From Cranoglanis bouderius (taxonomy: Eukaryota; Chordata; Actinopteri; Siluriformes; Cranoglanididae), in NCBI GenBank assembly GCA_023630585.1, contig CM042562.1, forward strand, positions 12,277,184-12,341,183: a DNA stretch of 64,000 nucleotides. The letters are read 5' to 3'. A program made the translations under genes and the position numbers. The notes below the pieces were generated by a model. That model was not told the DNA's origin, made no database searches, and saw only the letters and a list, made by a program, of their open reading frames with translations. How positions within the stretch are numbered: the first letter of the stretch is position 1; every line of letters starts with the position of its first letter. Of the stretch, positions 48,625 through 53,240 are shown piece after piece.

Positions 48625-49722
48625 AAACTGTATTGTGTGTTTACTCAGGTTGCCTTTGTTTTATGTTGTATTTCGTTTGAAGATCTAAAACTATTTAGTA
48701 TGAGATACACACAAAAACAGAAGAAATCAGGATGGGGCAAATACTTTTTCACAGCACTGTATGTTTTAATGGGGATCAACCCAAAAATGGTCATAGTAGC
48801 TTTTGAAACTAGGCCAGGGGTTTACAGATGTATCTGTAAAAGACAATGTGGCATTTTATATCAGCCATGCAGGAATCTACCTGAAACAGCTGAGACTATT
48901 TATGAAACAAGGTGAATCAGGTGAACTTTTGACCTACATCCAGCAAAGGCTATGCCTTCCACAGTGAGAACACAATGATCCCTCTCTAAAGAGATCAAAA
49001 GTAAATGCCACTCAGAGTGTACTTCATATAATTTGCAGCCTAGCGTGCATTCGCTATCTGACAAAGCATGGCTAGGTAAATCTTTGAGCTTAACATTAGT
49101 ACAAAGGCAGCAATAAATCTCCTTTATAAAACTTGGTACACAATTTACAGTTATTATTTACTATTACTAAATGGAATTTTAATAAGGTCTGTACCTCAAC
49201 TTAGGTTTATTAGCCCTCTGGTTTCTGACACAATTTTTCCATTCAGAGTAATAACAGCTCATAAATCTTGGGAGCAAGTGTCCACCAAATCGCCCTCCCA
49301 ATAAAGAAAAGTGTTTTAAAGTAACTGTTTTTAACAATTCAAGTCCCTTTAATCAGGCTCAATCGGGTCAATACAGATTTTTAAAAACTGTCTCAACCAT
49401 GACACAACCAGCAACTAAACTACTCACTGTGAATGCACAAGGTGCACAATATTATTAAAGACAGAAAGATAGTAAATATTAAATATATCTTTAAATAAAT
49501 AAATAAATCAGTGAATAACAGAGCCTGGGATTTTGCTTTAAACAAAGATTGATCTACTGTGAGTGTAGTTTTGGTTAATTCATGCAGGAGAAACAAATAC
49601 TTAATTACTTAATAACATTTACTTATTAATAATTTCTTTTTTAAACTTACTATCTGTGATGTTTCCAGTTGCCTGGGTGAAGGGTGCCGTTGTTACCAAA
49701 AGCAGAACCAGGACCATTATGG
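18730..49722 (-). CDS. ptpre: Receptor-type protein tyrosine phosphatase epsilon, whole gene (19 coding exons)
   Basis: The gene encodes a type I membrane tyrosine phosphatase that removes phosphate from phosphotyrosine; mammalian PTP epsilon acts on Src-family kinases, Kv channels and insulin and immune signalling. Nineteen exons join with intact GT-AG borders and phase into 2046 nt, 681 residues plus stop, against about 700 in human. Order: signal peptide about 1-16, ectodomain about 17-34, membrane helix about 35-54, juxtamembrane 55-125, D1 about 126-395, D2 about 417-681. D1 has KNRY (Tyr150), WPD (Asp288), the HCSAGVGR loop (Cys320, Arg326) and Gln364. D2 has HCSAGAGR (Cys611) but WPE (Glu578) and Val442 at the KNRY position, as in mammalian epsilon. 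D2 wording (FIALSNILERVKAEGLLDVF) fits epsilon better than alpha. Which teleost paralogue (ptprea or ptpreb) cannot be told. Introns are rich in transposons and CA/GT repeats. Confidence 0.96.
18805..20571 (-). other. ptpre: ptpre last intron, holding a Tc1-like miniature element
   Basis: About 1.8 kb. The only recognised content is the element at 19545-20085; 19010-19270 resembles fish interspersed repeat sequence. No alternative exon is seen. Confidence 0.8.
19545..20085. mobile_element. Non-autonomous Tc1-like element with TA duplication
   Basis: Terminal inverted repeats: left CAGTATTGTGTAAAAGTTTT then AGGCACC, right TGCCTAAAACTTTTGCACAG then TACTG. TA flanks both ends (19543-19544, 20086-20087). 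The interior of about 490 bp keeps only scraps of transposase-like coding (AAAGTCTCCAGAAGAACTGTGG). A related right end occurs at about 36397-36424. Confidence 0.85.
20572..20707 (-). CDS. ptpre: ptpre coding exon 18: D2 P-loop remainder
   Basis: Residues 612-657 (136 nt, same size and phase as the D1 counterpart 29214-29349). SAGAGRTGTFIALSNILERV and the following KAEGLLDVF separate epsilon from alpha. The acceptor is embedded in GU-rich sequence (GUGUGUGUAG); donor GTATGT. Confidence 0.96.
20708..21639 (-). other. ptpre: ptpre intron with AC-rich start and GU-rich end
   Basis: The transcript begins GUAACACACAGACAGCACAG and ends in GUGUGUGUUUGUGUGUGUAG, a degenerate AC/GU pairing arrangement. 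It contains a decayed mariner-like transposase (21127-21447) and a repeat-like stretch (20830-20940). Confidence 0.8.
21127..21447 (+). pseudogene. Mariner-like transposase fragment, frameshifted
   Basis: The first part reads ILHHDNAPVHTA, the second catalytic aspartate motif of mariner-family transposases. After a frameshift it continues STKGLLTRNNVVIASHPLYM then PDL (third catalytic aspartate region) and VEEIQ, ending KYFEGD and stop. The N-terminal DNA-binding half and clear terminal repeats were not found, so this is a dead fragment within a ptpre intron, antisense to the gene. Confidence 0.75.
21640..21791 (-). CDS. ptpre: ptpre coding exon 17: D2 WPE loop and P-loop cysteine
   Basis: Residues 562-611 plus two bases (152 nt): HFHFHGWPEIGIPAEGKGMI, a QKQQQQ run, and PIVVHC with Cys611. 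Glu578 replaces the general-acid Asp, as in mammalian D2. Acceptor TTGAGCAG, donor GTAACA running into AC-rich intron sequence. Confidence 0.95.
21968..22145 (+). mobile_element. tRNA-derived SINE nested in the Tc1-like element
   Basis: Box A TAGCTCAGTGGTTAAGATAA, box B GGTTGTGAGTTCAAAG, then GAGCAAAGCCCTTAACCCTC and the tail GGATAAGGGTGTCTGCCAAA TGCC. Same family as 16472-16700 but with a different 3' half. It must be younger than the transposon insertion. Confidence 0.8.
22380..23235 (+). pseudogene. Tc1-like transposase pseudogene
   Basis: The N-terminal helix-turn-helix part is readable at 22367-22684 (SEKKIVDACESGKGFKKISK, then HHSTVRKIIYKW, SRTGCPSKLSPRA). After frameshifts the catalytic part reads FQQDDDPKHNTKSTKEWLKK, then WPRQSQDLNPI, at about 23101-23226. 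Several frameshifts and stops make it inactive. Confidence 0.85.
23674..23742 (+). repeat. (CA)n microsatellite, 5' end of a ptpre intron
   Basis: About 34 CA units on the plus strand, (GU)n in the ptpre transcript, starting about 30 nt after the exon 16 donor. Confidence 0.98.
23773..23901 (-). CDS. ptpre: ptpre coding exon 16: D2 KCCQYWP segment
   Basis: Residues 519-561 (129 nt, 43 codons, in frame): DKCCQYWPTEDSVKYGDYTV and FSLRDLVLTYDP. Both flanks carry (GU)n tracts in the transcript: one ends about 8 nt before the acceptor, the other begins about 30 nt after the donor GTGAGTG. Skipping this exon would keep the frame. Confidence 0.94.
23902..24275 (-). other. ptpre: ptpre 374-nt intron with complementary AC and GU tracts at its two ends
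   Basis: In the transcript the intron starts GUACACAC with (AC)n of about 31 units (24211-24273) and ends with (GU)n of about 23 units (23909-23954) then UUUUGCAG. The tracts are fully complementary and abut both splice sites. Teleost introns of this class, with AC and GT repeats at opposite borders forming a bridging stem, have been reported to splice without U2AF2. The middle has no other feature. Confidence 0.85.
24276..24410 (-). CDS. ptpre: ptpre coding exon 15: D2 FWRM segment
   Basis: Residues 474-518 (135 nt, in frame): GYRQKDYFIATQGPLLHTVE, DFWRMVWEWK, then MLTELQEREQ. The donor GT at 24275-24274 is followed at once by about 60 nt of (AC)n in the transcript, replacing the usual GTAAGT-type context with GTACAC. 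See the finding on intron 23902-24275. Confidence 0.95.
24411..24897 (-). other. ptpre: ptpre intron with a degenerate ATCTCA-type repeat
   Basis: 487 nt. 24535-24660 contains repeated short phrases (ATTATGAGATAATAT, TTTTATCTCACAGTTATGAA, CTTCTTATCTCAAAAATG) typical of a diffuse fish repeat. No exon is seen. Confidence 0.6.
24898..24974 (-). CDS. ptpre: ptpre coding exon 14: D2 core (DYINAS)
   Basis: Residues 448-473 (77 nt): DFNRVILSMRRGQEFTDYIN then ASFID. Same length and phase as its D1 counterpart. Acceptor TTATTGCAG, donor GTGAGT. Confidence 0.95.
25006..25180 (+). repeat. Minisatellite, unit about 21 bp
   Basis: Six to eight diverged units of AGTTATTAGAGACACTGATCT. One unit is interrupted by two telomere-like steps (CTAACCCTAACCCTAG near 25087-25102). 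Confidence 0.85.
25176..26181. mobile_element. Non-autonomous element with short inverted ends, carrying an insertion
   Basis: The left end reads TTACAATGCAAAAAAGG and the right end GCAGTTTTTGCAGTGTA, an imperfect inverted pair. Both arms contain AT-rich phrases of the same type (TAAGAAAATATATTTAACTT and ATTATATTTAAGAATATTTA). The centre is occupied by 25542-25840. Confidence 0.5.
25542..25840 (+). mobile_element. LTR-like or short retroposon insertion
   Basis: Starts TGTCACGGGTCCCAATGATC, has a TATA-like CCTATATACAGC near 25592 and a polyadenylation-like TTCAATAAAAATC near 25770. The order promoter then polyadenylation signal within 300 bp resembles a solo LTR, but no matching target duplication was established. 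Confidence 0.3.
26750..26905. mobile_element. Truncated Tc1-like end
   Basis: Ends GGGTGCCAATAATTCTGGAG GGCAC, a terminal sequence of a Tc1-like family; the element at 39151-39823 has related termini. The rest of the element is not found. Confidence 0.5.
27356..27449 (-). CDS. ptpre: ptpre coding exon 13: start of D2
   Basis: Residues 417-447 plus one base (94 nt): KLTNMRIMKENMRTGNLPAN then MKKNRVLQIIP. The D1 KNRY tyrosine is replaced by Val442, as in mammalian epsilon, which weakens D2 catalysis. Acceptor TGTTTGCAG, donor GTAAGG. Confidence 0.95.
27625..27774 (-). CDS. ptpre: ptpre coding exon 12: D1 C-terminal helices and D1-D2 linker
   Basis: Residues 367-416 (150 nt, 50 codons). MQYSFIYQALLEYFLYGDTE and LDVSSLEGHL match the alpha/epsilon subfamily; the end (LGLEEEFK) begins the linker to D2. 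Acceptor GTATGTGCAG, donor GTGAGT. An AG six bases in would also fit an acceptor but would drop the conserved Met-Gln. Confidence 0.95.
27775..29213 (-). other. ptpre: ptpre intron of 1.4 kb, AT-rich, no gene
   Basis: Holds a T-run (27890-27916), an A-run (28350-28376) and a mixed (TTA)/(GTA) triplet tract (28617-28667). The part 28555-28620 (CACTTTGAGCTGCACTTTAA) resembles a fish retroposon tail. No alternative exon is seen. Confidence 0.55.
29214..29349 (-). CDS. ptpre: ptpre coding exon 11: D1 signature loop remainder and Q-loop
   Basis: Residues 321-366 (136 nt). SAGVGRTGTFIVIDAM completes the P-loop with Arg326; LVQTD carries the Q-loop Gln364. Preceded in the transcript by a (GU)n tract and UUUGUUUUCUCUCAG; donor GTGAGT. 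Confidence 0.96.
29364..29430 (+). repeat. (CA)n microsatellite beside the exon 11 acceptor
   Basis: About 33 CA units; reads as (GU)n about 15 nt before the acceptor in the ptpre transcript. Confidence 0.98.
29962..30180 (+). pseudogene. Harbinger nuclease N-terminal fragment
   Basis: Frame with MASLFVENSAELGAQIIRR then, after an in-frame disruption, PCLFPDDHLYERYRFSLLE. The dipeptide context LYERYRFS is typical of the exon before the DDE domain in fish Harbinger transposases. Only the first part exists here. Confidence 0.5.
30332..30535 (-). pseudogene. Harbinger Myb-like DNA-binding protein fragment
   Basis: An open frame of 67 codons; the region from MEKSRCEYFLIEEQEIVMRK to CWRNIADCVN matches the N-terminal SANT/Myb-like domain of the Harbinger accessory protein. 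The C-terminal part is absent. Confidence 0.6.
31501..32921 (-). mobile_element. Tc1-like element, internally deleted, complete ends
   Basis: Ends: left CAGTGCTGTGAAAAAGTATT, right AATACTTTTTCACAGCACCG, with TA at 31499-31500 and 32922-32923. The inner inverted repeats (AAAGGCAACCTGAGTAAACA) also match. The transposase lies on the minus strand and is broken. Same subfamily as 47365-48759. Confidence 0.92.
31804..32560 (-). pseudogene. Tc1-like transposase, C-terminal catalytic part deleted
   Basis: Readable part at 31804-32220: WENVLWIDESKVELFG (first catalytic Asp), HGGGSVLVWGCFAASG and IMQQDNDPKHRSKS (second Asp), then stop. The usual continuation to DLNPIE with the catalytic acidic residue is missing. 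The N-terminal half (about 32230-32560) has a stop soon after its start. Confidence 0.85.
33002..33077 (+). repeat. (TG)n microsatellite
   Basis: About 38 TG units. Confidence 0.98.
33496..33543 (+). repeat. (TAA)n microsatellite
   Basis: About 16 AAT units. Confidence 0.97.
34345..34508 (-). CDS. ptpre: ptpre coding exon 10: D1 WPD loop and catalytic cysteine
   Basis: Residues 267-320 plus two bases (164 nt). HFTSWPDFGVP holds the general acid Asp288, and the exon ends in PIVVHC with the nucleophile Cys320. The intron of about 5 kb that follows splits the signature loop immediately after Cys320, with the Ser321 codon shared across the junction. Acceptor CTGCCCCCAG, donor GTATGC. Confidence 0.96.
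34509..35389 (-). other. ptpre: ptpre intron carrying a GTTGAATTC-family copy
   Basis: 881 nt, most of it the dispersed repeat at 34697-35240. A (GTTT)n run lies at 34980-35008. Confidence 0.7.
34697..35240 (+). repeat. GTTGAATTC dispersed family copy
   Basis: Head AAACCACAGCGTTGTTGAAT and TCTCAGTGGTCAGAAAGC; later blocks ACATCTTTTAGAAGGAGTCT and AGTAACTACAAATGTATAAA match copies at 12.7 and 36.8 kb. Non-coding. Confidence 0.6.
35390..35509 (-). CDS. ptpre: ptpre coding exon 9: D1 KCYQYWP segment
   Basis: Residues 227-266 (120 nt, 40 codons, in frame). It has DKCYQYWPDKGCWTYGNVRV and VLVDYTIRKFCVQ. Acceptor AATCTAG, donor GTAAGT. Confidence 0.95.
35510..36530 (-). other. ptpre: ptpre intron with a (GA)n tract and a Tc1-like end
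   Basis: 1021 nt. (GA)n at 35859-35906. The stretch 36100-36424 ends in ATGCCTAAACTTTTGCATAG TACTG, the terminal repeat family of 19545-20085, so it is probably a truncated Tc1-like element. Confidence 0.65.
36100..36424. mobile_element. Truncated Tc1-like element
   Basis: Right terminus matches the right terminus of 19545-20085. The interior (AGACACTGCAGTTGTATAAG, GCAGAACGCCTTGTACTTCT) looks like decayed transposase. No left terminus was identified. Confidence 0.5.
36531..36628 (-). CDS. ptpre: ptpre coding exon 8: D1 FWRM segment
   Basis: Residues 194-226 (98 nt), GPKHETVADFWRMIWEQKSA then TIVMLTNLKERKE. Contains the conserved FWRMIWE motif. The 3' splice site is unusual: in the transcript a long (GU)n tract runs up to UCAG with no ordinary pyrimidine tract. 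Donor GTAATT. Confidence 0.95.
36631..36708 (+). repeat. (CA)n microsatellite abutting the exon 8 acceptor
   Basis: About 39 CA units, within 3 nt of the acceptor AG, so it takes the place of the pyrimidine tract. Confidence 0.98.
36793..37470 (+). repeat. GTTGAATTC dispersed family copy
   Basis: Shares AGAAGGTGTTGATTAATTTT, ACATTTATAGAGGAAGTCTT and GATAACAGGAACTAACTTGT with the other copies; the extreme head is degenerate. About 680 bp, non-coding. Confidence 0.6.
37489..37525 (-). CDS. ptpre: ptpre coding exon 7: 37-nt microexon-like D1 exon
   Basis: Residues 182-193 (GYKDKNKFIAAQ) plus one base. Acceptor TCTCACAG, donor GTGAGC. In D2 the corresponding sequence is fused with the next exon (24276-24410), so the two domains differ by one intron here, as in mammals. 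Confidence 0.94.
37675..37751 (-). CDS. ptpre: ptpre coding exon 6: D1 core (DYINAS)
   Basis: Residues 156-181 (77 nt), DHSRVVLTQIDSIPHSDYINAS then YID. DYINAS is a conserved PTP structural motif. The equivalent D2 exon (24898-24974) is also 77 nt with identical phase, reflecting the ancient domain duplication. Confidence 0.95.
37752..38912 (-). other. ptpre: ptpre intron of 1.2 kb, nothing recognised
   Basis: AT-rich with a poly-T run near 38630-38656. No exon, RNA or transposon can be supported. Confidence 0.5.
38913..39003 (-). CDS. ptpre: ptpre coding exon 5: start of D1, phosphotyrosine-recognition loop
   Basis: Residues 126-155 plus one base (91 nt). It carries the EKNRYPNILP motif; Tyr150 of KNRY stacks on the substrate phosphotyrosine ring in active PTP domains. 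Acceptor CCACTGTAG, donor GTAAGT. The segment before the motif (LPGRNPQGTYEEANK) is the most diverged part relative to human. Confidence 0.95.
39004..40347 (-). other. ptpre: ptpre intron carrying a decayed Tc1-like element
   Basis: 1344 nt. The element occupies 39151-39823; the remainder shows nothing recognisable. Confidence 0.65.
39151..39823. mobile_element. Decayed Tc1-like element
   Basis: Left end CAGTGCCCAGAATTATTGGC, right end GGTCATTAATTCTCGAGGGC, an imperfect inverted pair; TA flanks both sides. The interior (CTTCTGGCCCTGGAGAAAAT, TTAGTAGGATTCAAATTCAG) is degenerate reverse-oriented transposase. About 670 bp, well under full length. Confidence 0.65.
40348..40484 (-). CDS. ptpre: ptpre coding exon 4: juxtamembrane wedge
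   Basis: Residues 80-125 (137 nt). The translation reads LLPRSPSTSKTYFAIPV, then LEEEYRIRSADDGKLFREEY, matching the human juxtamembrane region leading to the D1 N-terminal helices. Acceptor TTTGTTACAG, donor GTGAGT, ending on a codon boundary. Confidence 0.95.
40545..40890 (-). mobile_element. SINE, reverse orientation
   Basis: Recognisable phrases: GTCCATCACAGGGTATCACA, AGCAGCCAATCCACCTACTG, GGAGGAAACCAGAGAACCTG, ACTCCACACAGACAGTAACC, ending CTAACTGCTGCACCACTTTG (reverse of a tRNA-like box A head). Preceded by an (ATTC)n tail at 40546-40568, placing the 3' end on the left. Confidence 0.75.
40923..42265 (-). mobile_element. Tc1/mariner-like element with an internal insertion
   Basis: Left end ACCGATCAGCCATACCATTA, right end TAATGTTATGGCTGATCC, with inner ends ACCACCTGCCTAATATTG and CACCTGTCAGTGGTTTTAA. 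Transposase remnants lie on the minus strand: a C-terminal stretch (TLQDLKNLLLTC, IPQHTFRSLVESML) near the left, and the N-terminal HTH region near 42005-42110. The middle of the gene is replaced by 41105-41955. Relatives at 56365, 60545 and 63783. Confidence 0.75.
41105..41955. other. Foreign segment inside the Tc1-like element
   Basis: About 850 bp unrelated to the transposon. It begins with GGGCGTAGAATCTGTGGGGG ACGGGGGGATGTG, a phrase typical of a fish interspersed repeat, and contains an exact 21-bp inverted repeat (41390-41410 and 41509-41529) and a direct duplication of CTCCTTTTTTACTAAGTC. No open frame. Identity is unknown. Confidence 0.5.
43555..43660 (+). mobile_element. 3' tail of a retroposon
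   Basis: CCTGTACAGCTGCTTTATGA, CGATGTTCATTGTTAAAAGT and GCTATACAAATAAAATTGAA form a tail found on many fish LINE/SINE families. 3936-3990 carries the reverse complement of the same tail. Confidence 0.6.
45882..45955 (-). CDS. ptpre: ptpre coding exon 3: juxtamembrane segment, shared by both isoforms
   Basis: The 74-nt exon encodes residues 55-79, RFKNRQKADITVV then KKIPNGILEEQ. The basic stop-transfer cluster directly follows the membrane helix, and the KK-PNGILEEQ stretch is near-identical to human epsilon. It is the first exon common to the membrane and cytosolic forms. Acceptor ATGCCTAG, donor GTACTG. Confidence 0.95.
46112..46140 (-). CDS. ptpre: Alternative first coding exon of cytosolic PTP epsilon
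   Basis: ATG at 46138-46140 opens nine codons (MRKNSLSLR) plus two bases before a good donor (GTAAGA). Joined to the exon at 45955 the split codon becomes Trp, giving LRWFKNRQK. Human cytosolic PTP epsilon has a comparable basic/serine-rich leader joined to the shared exon at a Trp-Phe pair. The phase is the same one used by the membrane exon, so this exon can replace exons 1 and 2 and yield a 636-residue soluble protein (human about 642). It lies in the intron between the membrane exon and the juxtamembrane exon. Its start context is weak (C at -3). No transcript evidence is available here. Confidence 0.75.
46141..46343 (-). promoter_or_regulatory. ptpre: Candidate promoter and 5' UTR of the cytosolic isoform
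   Basis: About 200 nt lie between the cytosolic start codon and the long GT/CA microsatellite. If the alternative exon is real its promoter should be here or just beyond. Visible motifs are a GATA-type site (CAGATAACG, plus strand 46189-46197) and GGAA cores in CAGGAACT and CTGGAAATG contexts, compatible with the blood-cell expression known for mammalian cytosolic PTP epsilon. There is no convincing TATA box at a usable distance. Short motifs occur by chance, so this is an inference. Confidence 0.3.
46344..46480 (+). repeat. (TG)n microsatellite, two blocks, touching the exon 2 donor
   Basis: Blocks at 46344-46421 (with GGG-type interruptions) and 46428-46480. It reads as (AC)n in the ptpre transcript. 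Confidence 0.97.
46483..46579 (-). CDS. ptpre: ptpre coding exon 2: short ectodomain and membrane helix
   Basis: This 97-nt exon encodes residues 23-55: a proline- and asparagine-rich stalk (NPVPTNPHILP), then about 20 hydrophobic residues (LLVLSLLVLIVAFAACYCL). The acceptor is CTTCCTTTAG. The donor GT at 46482-46481 runs straight into a long (AC)n tract in the transcript. The whole mature ectodomain is under 20 residues, which is typical of the alpha/epsilon receptor subfamily and even shorter than in human epsilon. Confidence 0.9.
47365..48759 (+). mobile_element. Tc1-like element, left end lost, internally deleted
   Basis: Right end AATACTTTTTCACAGCACTG followed by TA. On the left only the inner repeat (GAACAAAGGCAACCTGAGTA) remains, so the outer part of the left terminus is gone. 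Same subfamily as 31501-32921, in the opposite orientation. Carries an (AAAT)n run at 48588-48626. Confidence 0.88.
47660..48428 (+). pseudogene. Tc1-like transposase pseudogene
   Basis: The N-terminal part is broken (47708-47965, LPRSGQPSKIPPRAQQLL). The catalytic part includes NILWTDESNVELFGRQGS and IMQQDNDPKHRSKS then stop, exactly where the copy at 31804 stops. The third catalytic residue segment is missing. Confidence 0.85.
49651..49722 (-). CDS. ptpre: ptpre coding exon 1: signal peptide of the transmembrane isoform
   Basis: The start ATG is at 49715-49717 in strong context (A at -3, G at +4). It encodes residues 1-22: a hydrophobic signal core MVLVLLLVTTA, a likely cleavage after about Ala16, then one N-glycosylation sequon (NIT, Asn19). 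The donor GTAAGT follows at 49650. Upstream is a (CT)n tract and an AG at 49723-49724, so the exon is probably an internal exon beginning at 49722, with the 5' UTR exon(s) further upstream. Sixty-seven coding bases leave phase 1, which joins exactly to the next exon to give NITDNNP. Confidence 0.85.
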
Positions 49723-49741
49723 CTTGGGTGAGAGACAAACG

Positions 49742-49743
<2 letters not shown>

Positions 49744-49818
<75 letters not shown>
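49744..49818 (+). repeat. (GA)n microsatellite just upstream of the ptpre start exon
   Basis: About 36 GA units with one GGG break. In the ptpre sense it is (CU)n ending about 20 nt before the presumed exon 1 acceptor and can act as a pyrimidine tract. Confidence 0.97.
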
Positions 49819-49821
<3 letters not shown>

Positions 49822-51657
49822 ATAAAATCAATGAGTAAAGCAATCTCTAATAGATATTGGTGTAATAGTGCAAACACACCACTAGATGGAGAGAATGTCA
49901 TTCATTTAAAACAATTCAGTAGAAAACGCTGCATCTGCAAAGCAAGTATTAGTAATAAAATCATGTAACAATATAAACATCATTGGCTAATTGAGAAATC
50001 TAAGTAATCATTTGTCATTTGATTTTGCTAGCCATGAATTTGAAAGCCGTGGTTTTTCAAGCCATTAAATAATAATAATAACAGTTAATATTCATTTATT
50101 TCCCATAAATTCTAATCCAATTCACAGTGAACCCAGAGCCTGTCACAAGGTAAGACTACACCCAGGATGACACGCTAATCTGTCAGAGGGCATCAAACAC
50201 ACCTCTGTGTAATTTACAGTAGCTAGTCCATCCATCGGATGGAGCCAACCTCCGCACTGTCACTGTGCCACGCCAGACTTAATAAGGTCTGTGACATTTC
50301 CAGATGATCTAACCTGTCTGCCTGCACTTCTATCTGGGTCACAAATTGTTCAATGTGTTGTACAGTCTGATTAAAATGTGTGAGGAGTGAAGCTGCTTAT
50401 TGCTTATTACCCCTCACCCCACCCCCCATCCCCGTGTTGTGTGTGTGTGTTGTCCGCTCAGCCACCAGTAAACAGGGAGAGAGAAGGCCCCTGGATGGGA
50501 TGTCAGTCCATCACAGGGCACGATGCACACCCACATTCACACACTCAGTCACACCTAGGGGCAATTTAGCAAATCCAATCCATCTATTGGATATTTCTGG
50601 GAGGTGAGAGGCATGATACATACATCAGTTCTTGAGTTCTTGACAAATGGCTGGAAATATATGACTATATACATTTATACATTTATACTTATTCCAACAG
50701 ACATGGACTGTCTTAAAGGGCTGGGTGAAGCATAGATTTCTGATGACATACAGTAAGGAGTGTTATGTTTCAAAGTCATCCTCTTCTCATATCTCAGAGT
50801 GCATATAATGTTTATGTAGGTTCATGTCGGTTGCTAGGAAAGGCTTATTTAGGTGTCATGTAGCCCTGTGGACACTGGACAATGCAAACAATTTCATCAT
50901 AGCAAGTGAAAACAATCACATTTAGCTTGCATTTCCTATTATAGGATATAAACCAAATGTAATATTATGAAAACTATTTCGAGACATTTTTATTCATTTC
51001 AAGCTTTAAATGAGCTATAGGCAGATAATCTTGCTTCTTTCTAGAAATAAATGCTATAAATACTATATTCAACATATTTTCACCTGCTAAAATGGCATTT
51101 TTTGCACACTTAAGTGTTAACAAATAACGTGACTTCATTTACACTTTTCTCTTTTTTAACACGTAATCAAAACAATAAATCGTTGTTCCAGAAAGTGAAC
51201 AGTATCATGGACACACGCAAGTCTGCCTGCATGTTGTTTGGTCAAAATAAGGATCCCATTAAAAGTCAGATGACACGTATATCCTGTATATACACTCACC
51301 GCACAGGCAAGTGAAACAGCCCTATTCACAGCCAGCACCGAAGTAACAAGCCTAATGCCCAGATAATGAGCAGTGATTAGTAATGAGCAGAAACAGACTG
51401 TTTCACCTCTGTGGAATGTCGGTGCTGTCAGAAAGTCTGTCCTCTCGCTCCTCCACCAAGCCTCTAGTAATGAGCTATAAGCTTTAGGCCATTTACACAC
51501 ACTGTTCTCCTCCTTTCTGTGTGAGAGTCAATACTGCATCTCATGGCTATTAATAAACCTGGTGTCTCGCCCCCTGTGATTGACTGATGGGGGATTTCTA
51601 ATGAGAACAGAGTCTGTGGAAACAGGAGCAATACCACAATTCATTACACATTACACA

Positions 51658-51717
<60 letters not shown>

Positions 51718-53240
51718 AGATTCAATTTGATTTTGATTCAGGTCACCGAGAGACAACAAAACAATTCTTTATGTGTCTTAATACATGCATATTAATAACA
51801 AATTTGTGTATCACATTTTCAAAACAGAATATTTCATGAGAATCCCAATGAATCTAAAAATCAATATTTTCAGTATTTGCTCCAGTTCCCTTAATCCCCC
51901 TATTCGTCAGCTTTTGCCCTGACAAGCTGCCACAAGACCCTTAAACCCCACTGAACCACAGGCGCCATTTCCTTCAAGGCTGGGATACACAAAGGAGCAC
52001 TTTATAGTACAGTATAAGTGTATGTGTGTATATATCTACATGAAACAGATATAAAGGCTATCTTTCATCTTTCTTTCAGCAATATTTCCTATTTAATTAC
52101 TTCACAGGGATCTTGAAGTTTCACTTTAGTCCCACTGGACCTGAAGTCATGAAGTGCCTGTGTGGCTTTTTGCCAGCATGCCACTGGGGATCGTGGACGT
52201 AACTAGGCCATGTTAGTAATTCACGATTACCCAAAGTGGAGTATAGACAATGGAGCTGCAGACAATTGTGCAGAAATGATTTATTATAAAACTGTGCCGT
52301 TTTTGTTTTGCGCCTTCAGTGTATCCCCTGTTCTGATGTTTAATCAACACTGTTTCCACATTTCCCTCCTTTAAGAAATGAACGAGGCTCTTTGCATTAG
52401 CCATGTCCTTCGGTCTAGTGTTGCATTTGGCTTGACTGTGTGGGTCATTTCAGAAAGACACTGTTGTAAATAGGTCATGGGATAAGCTTGTGCATGGGCT
52501 TCTCTTTATGGGAAAGACGCTCACGCATCGCCTCGGGTAAGGCACTGGGGAACGCACTTTTGGCCGTTATGTCCCTGATTGCACTTATTCATCTGAGGGA
52601 GAGGGAGAGAGTATGTAATGTGTGTACACTGCCTGTCCAAAGTATATAATAACGAACATATCAAGGTGTTGATAATATTTATTAACCCCCTCTGCTGCCT
52701 GTGAGGTAAACTGCAATTGCATCAAAAAACAACACTGATAAACGAGTCTTTTCCTTCCCACTAATCAACCTCATTCCCTCAACTAAATCACACATGCCTT
52801 ATGAGTAACCTTTTAAGGAAAAAGTACAAAGCAAGCATAATCTGCGTCACTCGCCACTGAACACTTTGATATAATCACTGTGGAGTGAAGGTCAACCATA
52901 CAAAATGTAATTTATCTCAACTTTATAAAGCCTATTGTGCACAACTTAACAGCAAGAAGTCCTTGGCTGTTTGTTATATGACACAGCCTGTGTTGTCTCA
53001 CTCTAGTGGCTCTGTTTTCACTCAACATGTGTTTAAAGTTGGGTCACTTGTAGCAGTCAAATCAAAGGCTAATAAAAGTGATAACTGATGCCAGCTTCAA
53101 AGCCACCAGCTTATTTTGTTGCTTATGTATGGAATAAAACAATAAAAATGTACCGTTACAGGAAAATAGAATGAATAGTATAAGTAGTGGCAAAGAATGT
53201 TTATAATAATGTGACTGCTTAAAAACTATTTGCATGATGT
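49819..53240. other. Upstream region or first intron, no gene seen
   Basis: Contains SINE-like fragments (50090-50275, 50490-50620), (CA)n at 51661-51713 and mixed-composition segments 51150-51560 and 52080-52560 with no repeat hallmark. A 114-codon open frame on the minus strand at 51156-51500 has no family resemblance and is probably chance. Confidence 0.5.
50490..50620 (-). mobile_element. SINE fragment
   Basis: ATGTCAGTCCATCACAGGGC, ACCTAGGGGCAATTTAGC and TTCTGGGAGGTGAGAGGC match the interior of the SINE at 40545-40890. Confidence 0.6.

Larger units (their letters stand above)
46580..49650 (-). other. ptpre: ptpre 3.1-kb first coding intron with a Tc1-like element
   Basis: Contains the element at 47365-48759. 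46620-47360 and 48760-49650 show no exon; 48800-49140 is repeat-like with no firm assignment. Confidence 0.6.

Noticed and set aside
18730..49722. Assignment to receptor phosphatase alpha (ptpra)
   Set aside because: The D2 signature region reads FIALSNILERVKAEGLLDVF and the juxtamembrane region KIPNGILEEQ, both closer to epsilon; the cytosolic alternative exon also fits epsilon.
51156..51500. A 114-codon minus-strand frame upstream of ptpre
   Set aside because: No recognisable domain, no splice-site support and no coding signature; left as unassigned non-coding DNA.
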